NCBI GenBank assembly: GCA_014190475.1
Contig: BJGL01000004.1
Location: 1 to 61,005, forward strand
Direction of reading: 5' to 3'
Length of the DNA: 61,005 nt
Source: Bacteroidota bacterium
Lineage (GTDB): Bacteria > Bacteroidota > Bacteroidia > Chitinophagales > Chitinophagaceae
A program made the position numbers and the translations under genes. Under the pieces are notes generated by a model. The model made no database searches and was not told the DNA's origin. It was given only the letters and a program-made list of their open reading frames with translations. Below, in pieces: positions 54,167-61,005 of the stretch; the stretch's first letter is position 1, and every line of letters starts with the position of its first letter.

Positions 54167-56164
54167 CTAGCGAGTTTTCACCAAAATGAGTGACTGGTGT
54201 GGAGCCAGTATTAAGTCAGATTTATCAGGCATTGATTTTAATTGATCGAAAAATTGGTAATCCTTCATCATTATTTTCCAGCCTTTTTCCTGGCTAAAAT
54301 TTGATAAGAAAATTGGAATATCCTGATCGGACGGATTTAACCAGATTTGCCATTGCTGGTAGGAATCGTTTGTTGTACGCGCATCAATAAAATACCCAAG
54401 CAAACCATTTGTACTGTTGGAATAAAATCTAATTTTTTCATTCCATTCCTTCAATTGAAAGGCAGGATGTTTCTTTTTTAATGCTGCCAATTGTTTCACA
54501 TACGAAAAAACATCTTGATGACGGAATTTATCATTCCAATCGATTGCATTAATGCTATCCGGGGATTCAAATGAATTTTCAACGCCCCTTTTTGTACGTA
54601 AAAACTCTGTTCCAGCCTGAAAGAAGGAAGGACTTTGTGATAATAAAACAGCAGTCATCACTTGTTTATGCATATCAATTCGAACCTGTTCAGGCAAGTT
54701 GGCATGGGACAAGCTCAAGCGATCCCATAACGTATGATTATCATGACAATCTGCATATGCAATTAATTGCTCGGGAGAAGTGGCAATCGGCGTTTTGCTA
54801 TAATTCACTTTTTGATACGCTATATCCTGATGCAGCACGCCTCCTACCAGACCAAATAAGACAGAATTTAGCTGTTCAACATTACCTCCTACCCAACCCT
54901 TTTCAGCTGGCGCAAATACACTCCCCTTTAGCCCGTCTCTGAATTCATCTCCAAATACTGCAATCCCAGAGAGTTTAGCCACATTATTTTTAATTGCACG
55001 CAGGCTGTCTGGCAAAGGGGAAGCGCCTGCGGTCCAGCCTTCTCCGTACAGCAGTAAGCCCGGGTTAATCTTTCGTAGCGTATCTGCTAGATAATTCATA
55101 GTGGCAATGTCATGTATTCCCATTAGATCAAATCGAAAGCCATCTATATGATATTCTCTAACCCAATGCAATAAGGATTGTAACATAAATTGTCGAAACA
55201 TCGGTTGTTCACTTGCTGTTTCATTGCCGCAGGCTGATGCATTTGAAAATGTACCATTCGTTCTTTTGCGATAATAGTATCCGGGCACAAGTTGCTCAAA
55301 GGATGAATTTTCGGTTTGTGCGGTGTGGTTGTACACTACATCCATTATAACCCGAATGCCAGATTGGTGAAATACCTGAATTAAATTTCGAAATTCGCGA
55401 ATTCGGGTTCCAGGATCTTGATTGTTGCTAGCAAAGGAACCCTCAGGTGTATTATAATGAAAGGGATCATATCCCCAGTTATAAGGAGGAATGCTATCCA
55501 TTTCATTACTGGACTTGAAGTCAAAAACAGGTAACAGGTGAACATGCGTTACGCCCAACTCAATAAGATGATCCAGGCCCGTAGTTTGTCCAAATGCATT
55601 GACTGTCCCCTTTTCAGTGAGCCCTACATATTTTCTTTTATTAACAACACCCGAACTGTAGTGAGCGGTGGCGTCACGGACTTGTAACTCATAAATAACA
55701 ATTCCTGAACCCTGTAGTGGTGGCATGGGTCGATCTAGATCCCAGCCACTGGGCTTTTCTTTTTTGAGATCAACGATTGCTGCATGAGTACCATTAGGGG
55801 AAACCGCTATGGCATAAGGATCACTGACCGGCTTACTCCAAAATGAAGCTAATCCTGACTTATTTTTTACAAGGTACTTATAGTACTGTACACCCAAGGA
55901 GGGATTAAGTTCTATAGACCAACTGCCCGCTAAACCCTGCTTTAAATCCTGGACTGCAATTGGAGTACTCAAATCTTTACCAAATAACTGTACCCTTACG
56001 CTATCGGCAAGCGGTGCCCAAACTTTCAAAACGGGTGTATCATTATTCCATTGTAAACCCAAATCATTTCCAGTATATACTGGTAAAAGATCATTTTTCT
56101 GCGTCAATCCTTTGCGTGGCAAAAGGCAACAAATCAAAAGAAAAATCTTAATAAATTTTAGCAT
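54167..56164 (-). CDS. pulA: Type I pullulanase (GH13)
   Basis: 665 aa from the ATG at 56164, with a signal peptide ending near KGLTQ, so it is exported. CBM48-like N-domain (about 40-130), then a GH13 barrel with the type I pullulanase motif YNWGYDP (about 230), nucleophile Asp in DGFRFDLMG (about 344), acid/base Glu in YGEGWTAG (about 374) and the third acid in DCHDNHTLWD (about 472). Cuts alpha-1,6 bonds in pullulan and branched glucans. Fits with the cytosolic MalQ 20 kb upstream. The -7 box at 56168-56175 lies only 3 bases before the ATG. Confidence 0.94.
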   Translation of the reverse strand: MLKFIKIFLLICCLLPRKGLTQKNDLLPVYTGNDLGLQWNNDTPVLKVWAPLADSVRVQLFGKDLSTPIAVQDLKQGLAGSWSIELNPSLGVQYYKYLVKNKSGLASFWSKPVSDPYAIAVSPNGTHAAIVDLKKEKPSGWDLDRPMPPLQGSGIVIYELQVRDATAHYSSGVVNKRKYVGLTEKGTVNAFGQTTGLDHLIELGVTHVHLLPVFDFKSSNEMDSIPPYNWGYDPFHYNTPEGSFASNNQDPGTRIREFRNLIQVFHQSGIRVIMDVVYNHTAQTENSSFEQLVPGYYYRKRTNGTFSNASACGNETASEQPMFRQFMLQSLLHWVREYHIDGFRFDLMGIHDIATMNYLADTLRKINPGLLLYGEGWTAGASPLPDSLRAIKNNVAKLSGIAVFGDEFRDGLKGSVFAPAEKGWVGGNVEQLNSVLFGLVGGVLHQDIAYQKVNYSKTPIATSPEQLIAYADCHDNHTLWDRLSLSHANLPEQVRIDMHKQVMTAVLLSQSPSFFQAGTEFLRTKRGVENSFESPDSINAIDWNDKFRHQDVFSYVKQLAALKKKHPAFQLKEWNEKIRFYSNSTNGLLGYFIDARTTNDSYQQWQIWLNPSDQDIPIFLSNFSQEKGWKIMMKDYQFFDQLKSMPDKSDLILAPHQSLILVKTR

Positions 56165-56167
56165 GGC

Positions 56168-56175
56168 CAAATATA
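56168..56175 (-). promoter_or_regulatory. -7 promoter box for pullulanase
   Basis: TATATTTG on the minus strand, exact TAnnTTTG, 3 bases before the ATG; overlaps the GMC box on the other strand by 2 bases. Confidence 0.5.
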
Positions 56176-56181
56176 CATTTG
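56174..56181 (+). promoter_or_regulatory. -7 promoter box for the GMC dehydrogenase pair
   Basis: TACATTTG, exact TAnnTTTG, 31 bases before the ATG at 56213; forms the palindrome CAAATATACATTTG with the opposite box. Confidence 0.5.
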
Positions 56182-56212
56182 AAGTATCTTGAACCCACCA
56201 ATTTAAAAATTC

Positions 56213-57961
56213 ATGGCGGATTTACAGGTTAAAAAAAGTCCAACTCTTTATGATGCAGTAATTGTGGGATCCGGTGCTGGCGGAGGCATGTCTGCTTATG
56301 TGCTTGCAAAAGCTGGACTCAAAGTGTGTTTATTGGAGGCGGGACATCATTATGATCCCCAAAAAAATATCACACAATTAAAAAATCCATGGGATTCCCC
56401 CAGACGTGGCGCTAGCACAGGTTACAGACCATTTGGAGATTTTGACGCCTGCTATGCAGGATGGTCTGTAGAAGGCGAACCCTTTAGCAAGGAGGAGGGC
56501 ACCGATTTCATGTGGTGGCGTGCCAGAATGTTGGGAGGACGCACCAACCACTGGGGCCGCATTTCACTTCGCTTTGGCCCAAAGGATTTTAAAAGAAGAA
56601 GTATTGATGGTTTGGGCGACGATTGGCCCATTGGCTATGAGGATATCAAACCTTACTACGATAAAATAGATCAACTCATTGGAGTTTTTGGTACCAACGA
56701 GGGCTTAGAAAATGATCCCGACGGATTCTTTCTACCTCCTCCCAAACCGCGTTTGCACGAATTAATGATTCGTAAAGGTGCTGAGCATAGCGGAGTAAAA
56801 GTAATTCCCTCTAGGCTTTCGATTCTTACAAAAGCCATCAAAAATGATGCGGGAAGAGGTGTTTGTTTTTATTGCGGACAGTGTAATCGTAATTGCAGTT
56901 ATGCTAAAGCGGACTTTTCTTCTACCAATGTTTTAATTTTTCCAGCTTTAGCTACAGGGAATGTGGACTTGATCACCAATGCGATGGTGCGAGAGGTCTT
57001 AACCAACAAAGAGGGGCTTGCCACTGGTGTTTCTTACGTCAATAAACTAGATTCAACTGAACATCAAGTACGTGGACGGGTAATAATTTTAGGGGCGAGT
57101 GCTTGCGAAAGTGCAAGATTACTTTTGAATTCGACCTCTGCTAGGCATCCAAATGGGCTAGCGAATAGTAGTAATGTAGTGGGTAAATATTTACATGACT
57201 CAACTGGTGCTGCCATGGGTGGTATCTTACCATCTCTTTTTGGAAGAAAGCGGTATAATGAAGACGGTGTAGGGGGTGCACATATTTACTCCCCATGGTG
57301 GCTTGATAATAAAAAACTGGACTTTCCACGCGGTTATCATATCGAATATTGGGGTGGAATGAGCCAACCTAGTTATGGTTTTAACTGGGGGATTGAAAGT
57401 CTCAATGGTAAATATTTAGTCAAGGGAGTAAAAAAAGAGGCAGGTGGATATGGTGCATCGCTTAAAGAGGACTACCGTTATTTCTATGGTTGTGGCGTTG
57501 GAATGGCTGGCCGTGGTGAGGCAATACCCCTTGAAACCAATTTTTGCGCCATAGACTCCCAGAAGGTGGATCGTTATGGAATTCCTGTCTTAAAGTTTCA
57601 TGTGAAATGGAGTGAACATGAGATCAATCAAGCCAAACACATGAAAGAAACTTTTAAAGAGATCATGCATAACATGGGCGCTGTTGTTACTTGGGGAGCA
57701 GATGATGGACCTCATAACAATTGGGGATTAAGTAAACCGGGCGAAATCATACATGAGGCAGGAACTGTGAGAATGGGAAATGACCCCAAACAATCCGTCT
57801 TGAACAAATGGAGCCAAGCGCATGATTGCAAAAATTTGTTTTGTGTAGATGGAGGGCAATTTGTATCACAAGCGGATAAGAATATAACATGGACTATTCT
57901 TGCTTTGTCGATGCGTGCATCCGAGTACATTATCGATCAACTTAAAAAAAATGAATTATAA
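56213..57961 (+). CDS. GMC-family FAD oxidoreductase with a Cys cluster, sugar dehydrogenase-like
   Basis: 582 aa. FAD-binding GxGxxG motif VIVGSGAGGGMSA (about 17-29), GGRTNHWGRISLRF, and the C-terminal catalytic block HEAGTVRMGNDP ... VDGGQFVSQADKNITWT. Four cysteines spaced C-x2-C-x2-C-x3-C (Cys218, 221, 224, 228) could hold an iron-sulfur cluster, as in the FAD-glucose dehydrogenase group. No signal peptide; export would be with subunit 3. Catalytic subunit of a periplasmic dehydrogenase for a sugar or glycoside (for example glucoside 3-dehydrogenase or gluconate 2-dehydrogenase relatives); the substrate is an inference. The stop overlaps the next start by one base. Confidence 0.87.
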   Translation: MADLQVKKSPTLYDAVIVGSGAGGGMSAYVLAKAGLKVCLLEAGHHYDPQKNITQLKNPWDSPRRGASTGYRPFGDFDACYAGWSVEGEPFSKEEGTDFMWWRARMLGGRTNHWGRISLRFGPKDFKRRSIDGLGDDWPIGYEDIKPYYDKIDQLIGVFGTNEGLENDPDGFFLPPPKPRLHELMIRKGAEHSGVKVIPSRLSILTKAIKNDAGRGVCFYCGQCNRNCSYAKADFSSTNVLIFPALATGNVDLITNAMVREVLTNKEGLATGVSYVNKLDSTEHQVRGRVIILGASACESARLLLNSTSARHPNGLANSSNVVGKYLHDSTGAAMGGILPSLFGRKRYNEDGVGGAHIYSPWWLDNKKLDFPRGYHIEYWGGMSQPSYGFNWGIESLNGKYLVKGVKKEAGGYGASLKEDYRYFYGCGVGMAGRGEAIPLETNFCAIDSQKVDRYGIPVLKFHVKWSEHEINQAKHMKETFKEIMHNMGAVVTWGADDGPHNNWGLSKPGEIIHEAGTVRMGNDPKQSVLNKWSQAHDCKNLFCVDGGQFVSQADKNITWTILALSMRASEYIIDQLKKNEL

Positions 57962-58626
57962 TGGATCGTAGAAAATCCTTAAAACTGATAGCTACAGGAG
58001 CCATTGCCTCTCCCCTCGTATTGGATAGCTGTAAAAATCCAACTGATTCCAATGAGAAGAGCAGCAACAGTGCTTTTAATCTAGACAGAAGCCCCGACGA
58101 GCTTTTACTAGAGAAAAAAATTCTGGAACAAGGTAATTTTTTTTCACAGCAGGAGATGGCTACGTTGACTGTACTTGTTGATATCATTATTCCTGCTGAT
58201 GAAATTAGCGAAAGTGCTAGCAAAGCAGGTGTTCCAGCTTTTTTAGATTTTATCGTAAGAGACATGCCAAGCCATCAGATTCCCATGCGAGGAGGTCTGC
58301 GTTGGTTAGATATGCATTGTATGAAACTATTTAATCAACCTTTTGTTGGATGCAGTTCAACGGAGCAGCTTTTAATCATTGATCAGATCGCTTATCCGGA
58401 AAAAGCAGCCAAATCCGTACAACAGGGTGTCAGCTTTTTTACTTTGTTAAGAAATTTAACCGCAACTGGCTTTTATACCTCACAGGTGGGCGTAAAAGAT
58501 CTGGGTTATGCAGGCAACCAACCCAATCAGTGGAATGGTGTTCCCGCGGAAATATTAAATTCCTATGGCTTAGCCTATAGTGAAAAGGACCAAAAAGAGT
58601 GTATCCGCTACGATAATCAAGCGTAG
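57961..58626 (+). CDS. Gluconate 2-dehydrogenase subunit 3 family protein (Tat signal)
   Basis: 221 aa. N-terminus MDRRKSLKLIATGAIASPLV with a twin-arginine motif (RRKSLK) and a lipobox LDSC (Cys24), so it is probably a Tat-exported lipoprotein. The body (about 55-215, FFSQQEMATLTVLVDIIIPAD..., AGVPAFLDFIVRDMP) matches the small third subunit of gluconate/FAD-glucose dehydrogenases, which escorts the folded flavoprotein across the membrane. The ATG overlaps the TAA of the GMC gene (TAATG). No cytochrome c subunit gene follows; the electron acceptor is unknown. Confidence 0.88.
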   Translation: MDRRKSLKLIATGAIASPLVLDSCKNPTDSNEKSSNSAFNLDRSPDELLLEKKILEQGNFFSQQEMATLTVLVDIIIPADEISESASKAGVPAFLDFIVRDMPSHQIPMRGGLRWLDMHCMKLFNQPFVGCSSTEQLLIIDQIAYPEKAAKSVQQGVSFFTLLRNLTATGFYTSQVGVKDLGYAGNQPNQWNGVPAEILNSYGLAYSEKDQKECIRYDNQA

Positions 58627-58645
58627 CCTGCGGTTTTATTTATTT
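58605..58645 (+). terminator. Weak possible terminator before dnaG
   Basis: Stem GCTACG / CGTAGC spanning the subunit-3 stop codon, 9-base loop, then CTGCGGTTTTATTTATTT. Short stem and interrupted T-run, so low confidence. Confidence 0.3.
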
Positions 58646-58656
58646 AACTTGCTCCC

Positions 58657-60687
58657 ATGATTTCTCCCGCTACCATCCAACAAATAATGGCGCGTGCTGA
58701 CATCACTGATGTGGTGGGTAGCTTTGTTAAATTAAAAAAGCGAGGAACCAATTTATTGGGACTTTGCCCCTTTCACAACGAAAAAACACCCTCATTTACC
58801 GTCTCACCCTCTAAAGAAATCTATAAATGTTTTGGGTGTGGGAAAAGTGGAAATGTAGTGAGCTTTGTGATGGAGCATGAAAAATACAGTTATCCAGAAA
58901 CATTAAAATGGCTGGCGCAACGTTACCAGATCGAAATTGAAGAAACCCAGTTAAATGACGATCAACGACAAGCTTTACAAGCTGCAGATAGTTTATTCGC
59001 TTTAAACCAATTTGCACAACAGTTTTTTTCTCAACAGCTTTTGGAGACGGAAGAAGGGAAAGCGATTGGGTTAAGTTATTTTGAAGAAAGAGGATTTAGC
59101 AGTGCTACCATTCAAAAATTTCAGTTAGGATATAGCCCTGAGGCAAAAGATGTTTTTACAAAAGCCGCTTTACAGCATCAATTCAATCCTGAATTGCTTC
59201 AAAAAGCAGGATTAGTTTCCAACCGTTACGATCAATTACAGGATAATTATCGGGGACGAGTAATTTTTCCGATCCATAACCACAGTGGCAAAGTGGTGGG
59301 ATTTGGAGCGAGAATATTAAAGACCACTGAAAAAGCTCCCAAGTATATCAACTCGCCAGAAAACGAGATCTACGTAAAGAGTAAGATTTTATACGGTTCT
59401 TTTTACGCAAAACAGTCAATTGACAAATTAAATGAATGTTTATTGGTGGAAGGGTATACGGATGTGCTTTCCCTACACCAGGCAGGCATTGAAAACGTAG
59501 TTGCCTCTGGAGGAACTGCGCTGACCATAGATCAATTACGTTCCATTAAGAAGTATACTAAAAACCTAACTATTGTTTATGACGGGGATCAAGCAGGTAT
59601 AAAAGCTGCCTTGCGTGGCCTTGATCTTGCCCTAGAGGAAGGAATGGCTGTTAAGCTTGTACTGATTCCTGACGGAGACGATCCGGATAGTTACGTAAAT
59701 AAAGTGGGGGCTGTCGCATTTCGTGAGTTTGTAAATAAAAACAAGAAAGATGTTATTCTATTCCAGTTAGAGGTAGCCTTGCAGGAAGCGGGCGCTGACA
59801 CGAGCCAAAAAGCAGCGGTGGTAAATAGGATTGCAGAATCGATTTCTAAGATCAATAAGGCAGAGGATTTTACTAAACAACAAGATTACATCAAAGAATG
59901 TGCTGCTATCTTAAAAATTGAAGAAGCTGGACTCCACCATTTGGTAAATAAATTCATTCGGGATCGCATCTCTCAGCAGGAAAAAAAGTTATCATTTGAA
60001 GAAGCAAAGCAATATGAAGAAAATGCCAAGCAATCTGCCGAAGCAGGGTTTGATGACGCCACCTATTCATTACTCTTTAAAGATGATCTACAAGAAAAAG
60101 AAGTAGCGAGAATATTACTAGAGTACGGTTTTCAGCCATGGGGAAACGGAATTTCTGTCGCTGACTATGTGTTTGAAGAAATAGACGAAAGCTTATTGGA
60201 AAATGAAAACGTAAAAAATTTATTTCAAACCTATCGAGCAGAGGTTCATAAAGGAAATCTTCCCAAAGGGCCACAACTATTTGTTCATCATTCCAATCAA
60301 GCCATCAGTGCTTTTGCTGTTTCACTTTTGAATTTTCCTCATGAAGAAAGCAGTCGCTGGCGACAAGACTTTAGTCTAACACAAGGCTACCAATCCAGCT
60401 TATTTAAAAAAGAATACGAGGAATTCATAGCCACACTAGCTCCGGAAAAGAAGGAAGAGCTGCTTAATTATTTGCAGTCAGAAGAGGATAAATCTCCTGA
60501 GGCGATACGCTCAGCCATTCATTATCTTAAACTGCGAAAAATAAAACGCATGCTGCTTGAAAATCAGCGGGATTTGGAAAATGAAAAAAACCAGCAGGAA
60601 ATAACTATCCTGTTACAAACCCACGAACACCTTAAAAAGGTTGAAAAAAGTTTGGCCGCTGCGGTTGGTTCAGTAATTATCCGTTAG
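58657..60687 (+). CDS. dnaG: DNA primase DnaG
   Basis: 676 aa. N-terminal CHC2 zinc ribbon: Cys37, His40, Cys58, Cys61 (CPFHNEKTPSF ... YKCFGCGKSGN). TOPRIM catalytic core with LLVEGYTDVLSLHQAG, ASGGTAL and VYDGDQAGIKAALRG, LIPDGDDPDSYV. The C-terminal helicase-interacting region (about 430-676) is charged and helical. Makes RNA primers for replication with DnaB. Starts 31 bases after subunit 3. The 3' end overlaps the convergent gene at the window edge by 11 bases (60677-60687). Confidence 0.97.
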   Translation: MISPATIQQIMARADITDVVGSFVKLKKRGTNLLGLCPFHNEKTPSFTVSPSKEIYKCFGCGKSGNVVSFVMEHEKYSYPETLKWLAQRYQIEIEETQLNDDQRQALQAADSLFALNQFAQQFFSQQLLETEEGKAIGLSYFEERGFSSATIQKFQLGYSPEAKDVFTKAALQHQFNPELLQKAGLVSNRYDQLQDNYRGRVIFPIHNHSGKVVGFGARILKTTEKAPKYINSPENEIYVKSKILYGSFYAKQSIDKLNECLLVEGYTDVLSLHQAGIENVVASGGTALTIDQLRSIKKYTKNLTIVYDGDQAGIKAALRGLDLALEEGMAVKLVLIPDGDDPDSYVNKVGAVAFREFVNKNKKDVILFQLEVALQEAGADTSQKAAVVNRIAESISKINKAEDFTKQQDYIKECAAILKIEEAGLHHLVNKFIRDRISQQEKKLSFEEAKQYEENAKQSAEAGFDDATYSLLFKDDLQEKEVARILLEYGFQPWGNGISVADYVFEEIDESLLENENVKNLFQTYRAEVHKGNLPKGPQLFVHHSNQAISAFAVSLLNFPHEESSRWRQDFSLTQGYQSSLFKKEYEEFIATLAPEKKEELLNYLQSEEDKSPEAIRSAIHYLKLRKIKRMLLENQRDLENEKNQQEITILLQTHEHLKKVEKSLAAAVGSVIIR

Positions 60688-61005
60688 CCACAATCGCCCC
60701 CACTTCGCAACGAGTAAAGCGAAGAGCGCTCCAAACATGATCTAATTCAATTCTGTCTATACTTTCATACCCCCCTCCCGTCAGTTGATTCCAACTAGAT
60801 TCCCGATTGAGGTCAGTTACGATTTTTGATGTGGTTTTTGGATAAGCGACCCAAAACTTGGAATTTTCCTTTAAAGATGGCATCACATCTCTAAGAATAC
60901 CATTTAGTTGCATTTCATTTACAGCAAAAATTAAAGCAAAATCATTTTTTCGACTTTTAAGCAATGGAGTCACATTCTTAGCAAATGAAAGCTTGCTGAA
61001 TTGTT
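60677..61005 (-). CDS. Partial small hypothetical protein, 5' end beyond the window
   Basis: Open frame of 109 codons running off the right edge: the reading frame continues upstream of 60973 to the last complete codon, so the GTG at 60973 is not a real start. Visible part: KNDFALIFAVNEMQLN, then WVAYPKTTSKIVTDLNRESSW, and WSALRFTRCE near the end. The pattern of a conserved F-W-V-A-Y-P-K and a late DHVWSALRF recalls a conserved small Bacteroidota family of unknown function that I remember but cannot name with confidence. Stop codon overlaps the end of dnaG. Confidence 0.7.
   Translation of the reverse strand, partial: QFSKLSFAKNVTPLLKSRKNDFALIFAVNEMQLNGILRDVMPSLKENSKFWVAYPKTTSKIVTDLNRESSWNQLTGGGYESIDRIELDHVWSALRFTRCEVGAIVANG

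Noticed and set aside
1-61005. tRNA, rRNA, CRISPR, IS, prophage, riboswitch
   Set aside because: All non-coding gaps are under 170 bases and show no cloverleaf, direct-repeat array, transposase frame or known riboswitch core by eye.

Overview
The window looks like a chromosomal segment of a free-living member of the Bacteroidota, most likely a Chitinophagaceae-type organism. The lineage is an inference from gene content, not from an rRNA sequence. The evidence is a giant secreted protein with a gliding-type C-terminal sorting domain followed by a PorP/SprF-type outer-membrane protein (type IX secretion), a TonB-dependent receptor with a carboxypeptidase-regulatory-like N-domain, a DPE2-like 4-alpha-glucanotransferase, a bifunctional FtcD, a membrane pyrophosphatase, DUF1599, DoxX/BT_3928-type and DUF2141 proteins. 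There are no Shine-Dalgarno tracts, and exact TAnnTTTG (-7) promoter boxes lie just upstream of many genes. The DNA is moderately AT-rich and tightly packed: 47 genes, no gene-free stretch over 300 bases, several overlapping convergent stops. I saw no rRNA, tRNA, CRISPR array, IS element or prophage.

Layout. 1-7.4 kb: T9SS-type adhesin, PorP/SprF protein and a lone BlaI-type repressor. 7.4-18 kb: membrane pyrophosphatase (hppA), NAD(P)HX repair (nnr), a lipoprotein serine hydrolase divergent from serA, then gyrA with a TPR protein. 18-24 kb: saccharopine-dehydrogenase-like enzyme facing a pdhA / TPR / LutA-like / EVE operon, then recF and a DUF721 (DciA-like) gene. 23.6-28.6 kb: DoxX/BT_3928-type protein, DUF1599, folP, FKBP lipoprotein, DHH phosphoesterase, ndk. 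28.6-35.4 kb: DUF2141, UbiD-family decarboxylase, dipeptide epimerase, malQ, then two small membrane proteins. 35.4-41.3 kb: the thrS-infC-rpmI-rplT translation cluster, split by a metzincin gene. 41.5-45.7 kb: two tandem paralogous secreted proteins facing a TonB-dependent receptor. 45.8-53.8 kb: ABC-F ATPase, then thiolase-hutI-ftcD (histidine catabolism) and gamma-glutamyltransferase. 53.9-61 kb: RRM protein, type I pullulanase, GMC dehydrogenase with its subunit-3 partner, dnaG and an edge-truncated small gene.

How it fits together. Most genes are housekeeping: replication and repair (gyrA, recF, DUF721, dnaG), translation (thrS, infC, rpmI, rplT) and central metabolism (pdhA, serA, folP, ndk). 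Accessory themes are alpha-glucan use (exported pullulanase, intracellular MalQ), periplasmic sugar oxidation (GMC plus Tat-signal subunit 3), amino-acid and peptide salvage (gamma-glutamyltransferase, dipeptide epimerase, HutI/FtcD) and cell-surface or gliding-type proteins.

The most unusual signals are regulatory. Several -7 boxes sit only 3-11 nt from the start codon, implying leaderless or near-leaderless mRNAs. Two opposed -7 boxes form one palindrome between the pullulanase and the GMC dehydrogenase. The L35/L20 genes are cut off from infC by a metalloprotease gene and a strong terminator, and carry their own promoter and a leader that can be drawn as a pseudoknot. I did not find a convincing wholly new multi-gene system. 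The best candidates for new biology are this ribosomal-protein leader and the tandem-paralog/TonB-receptor neighbourhood.
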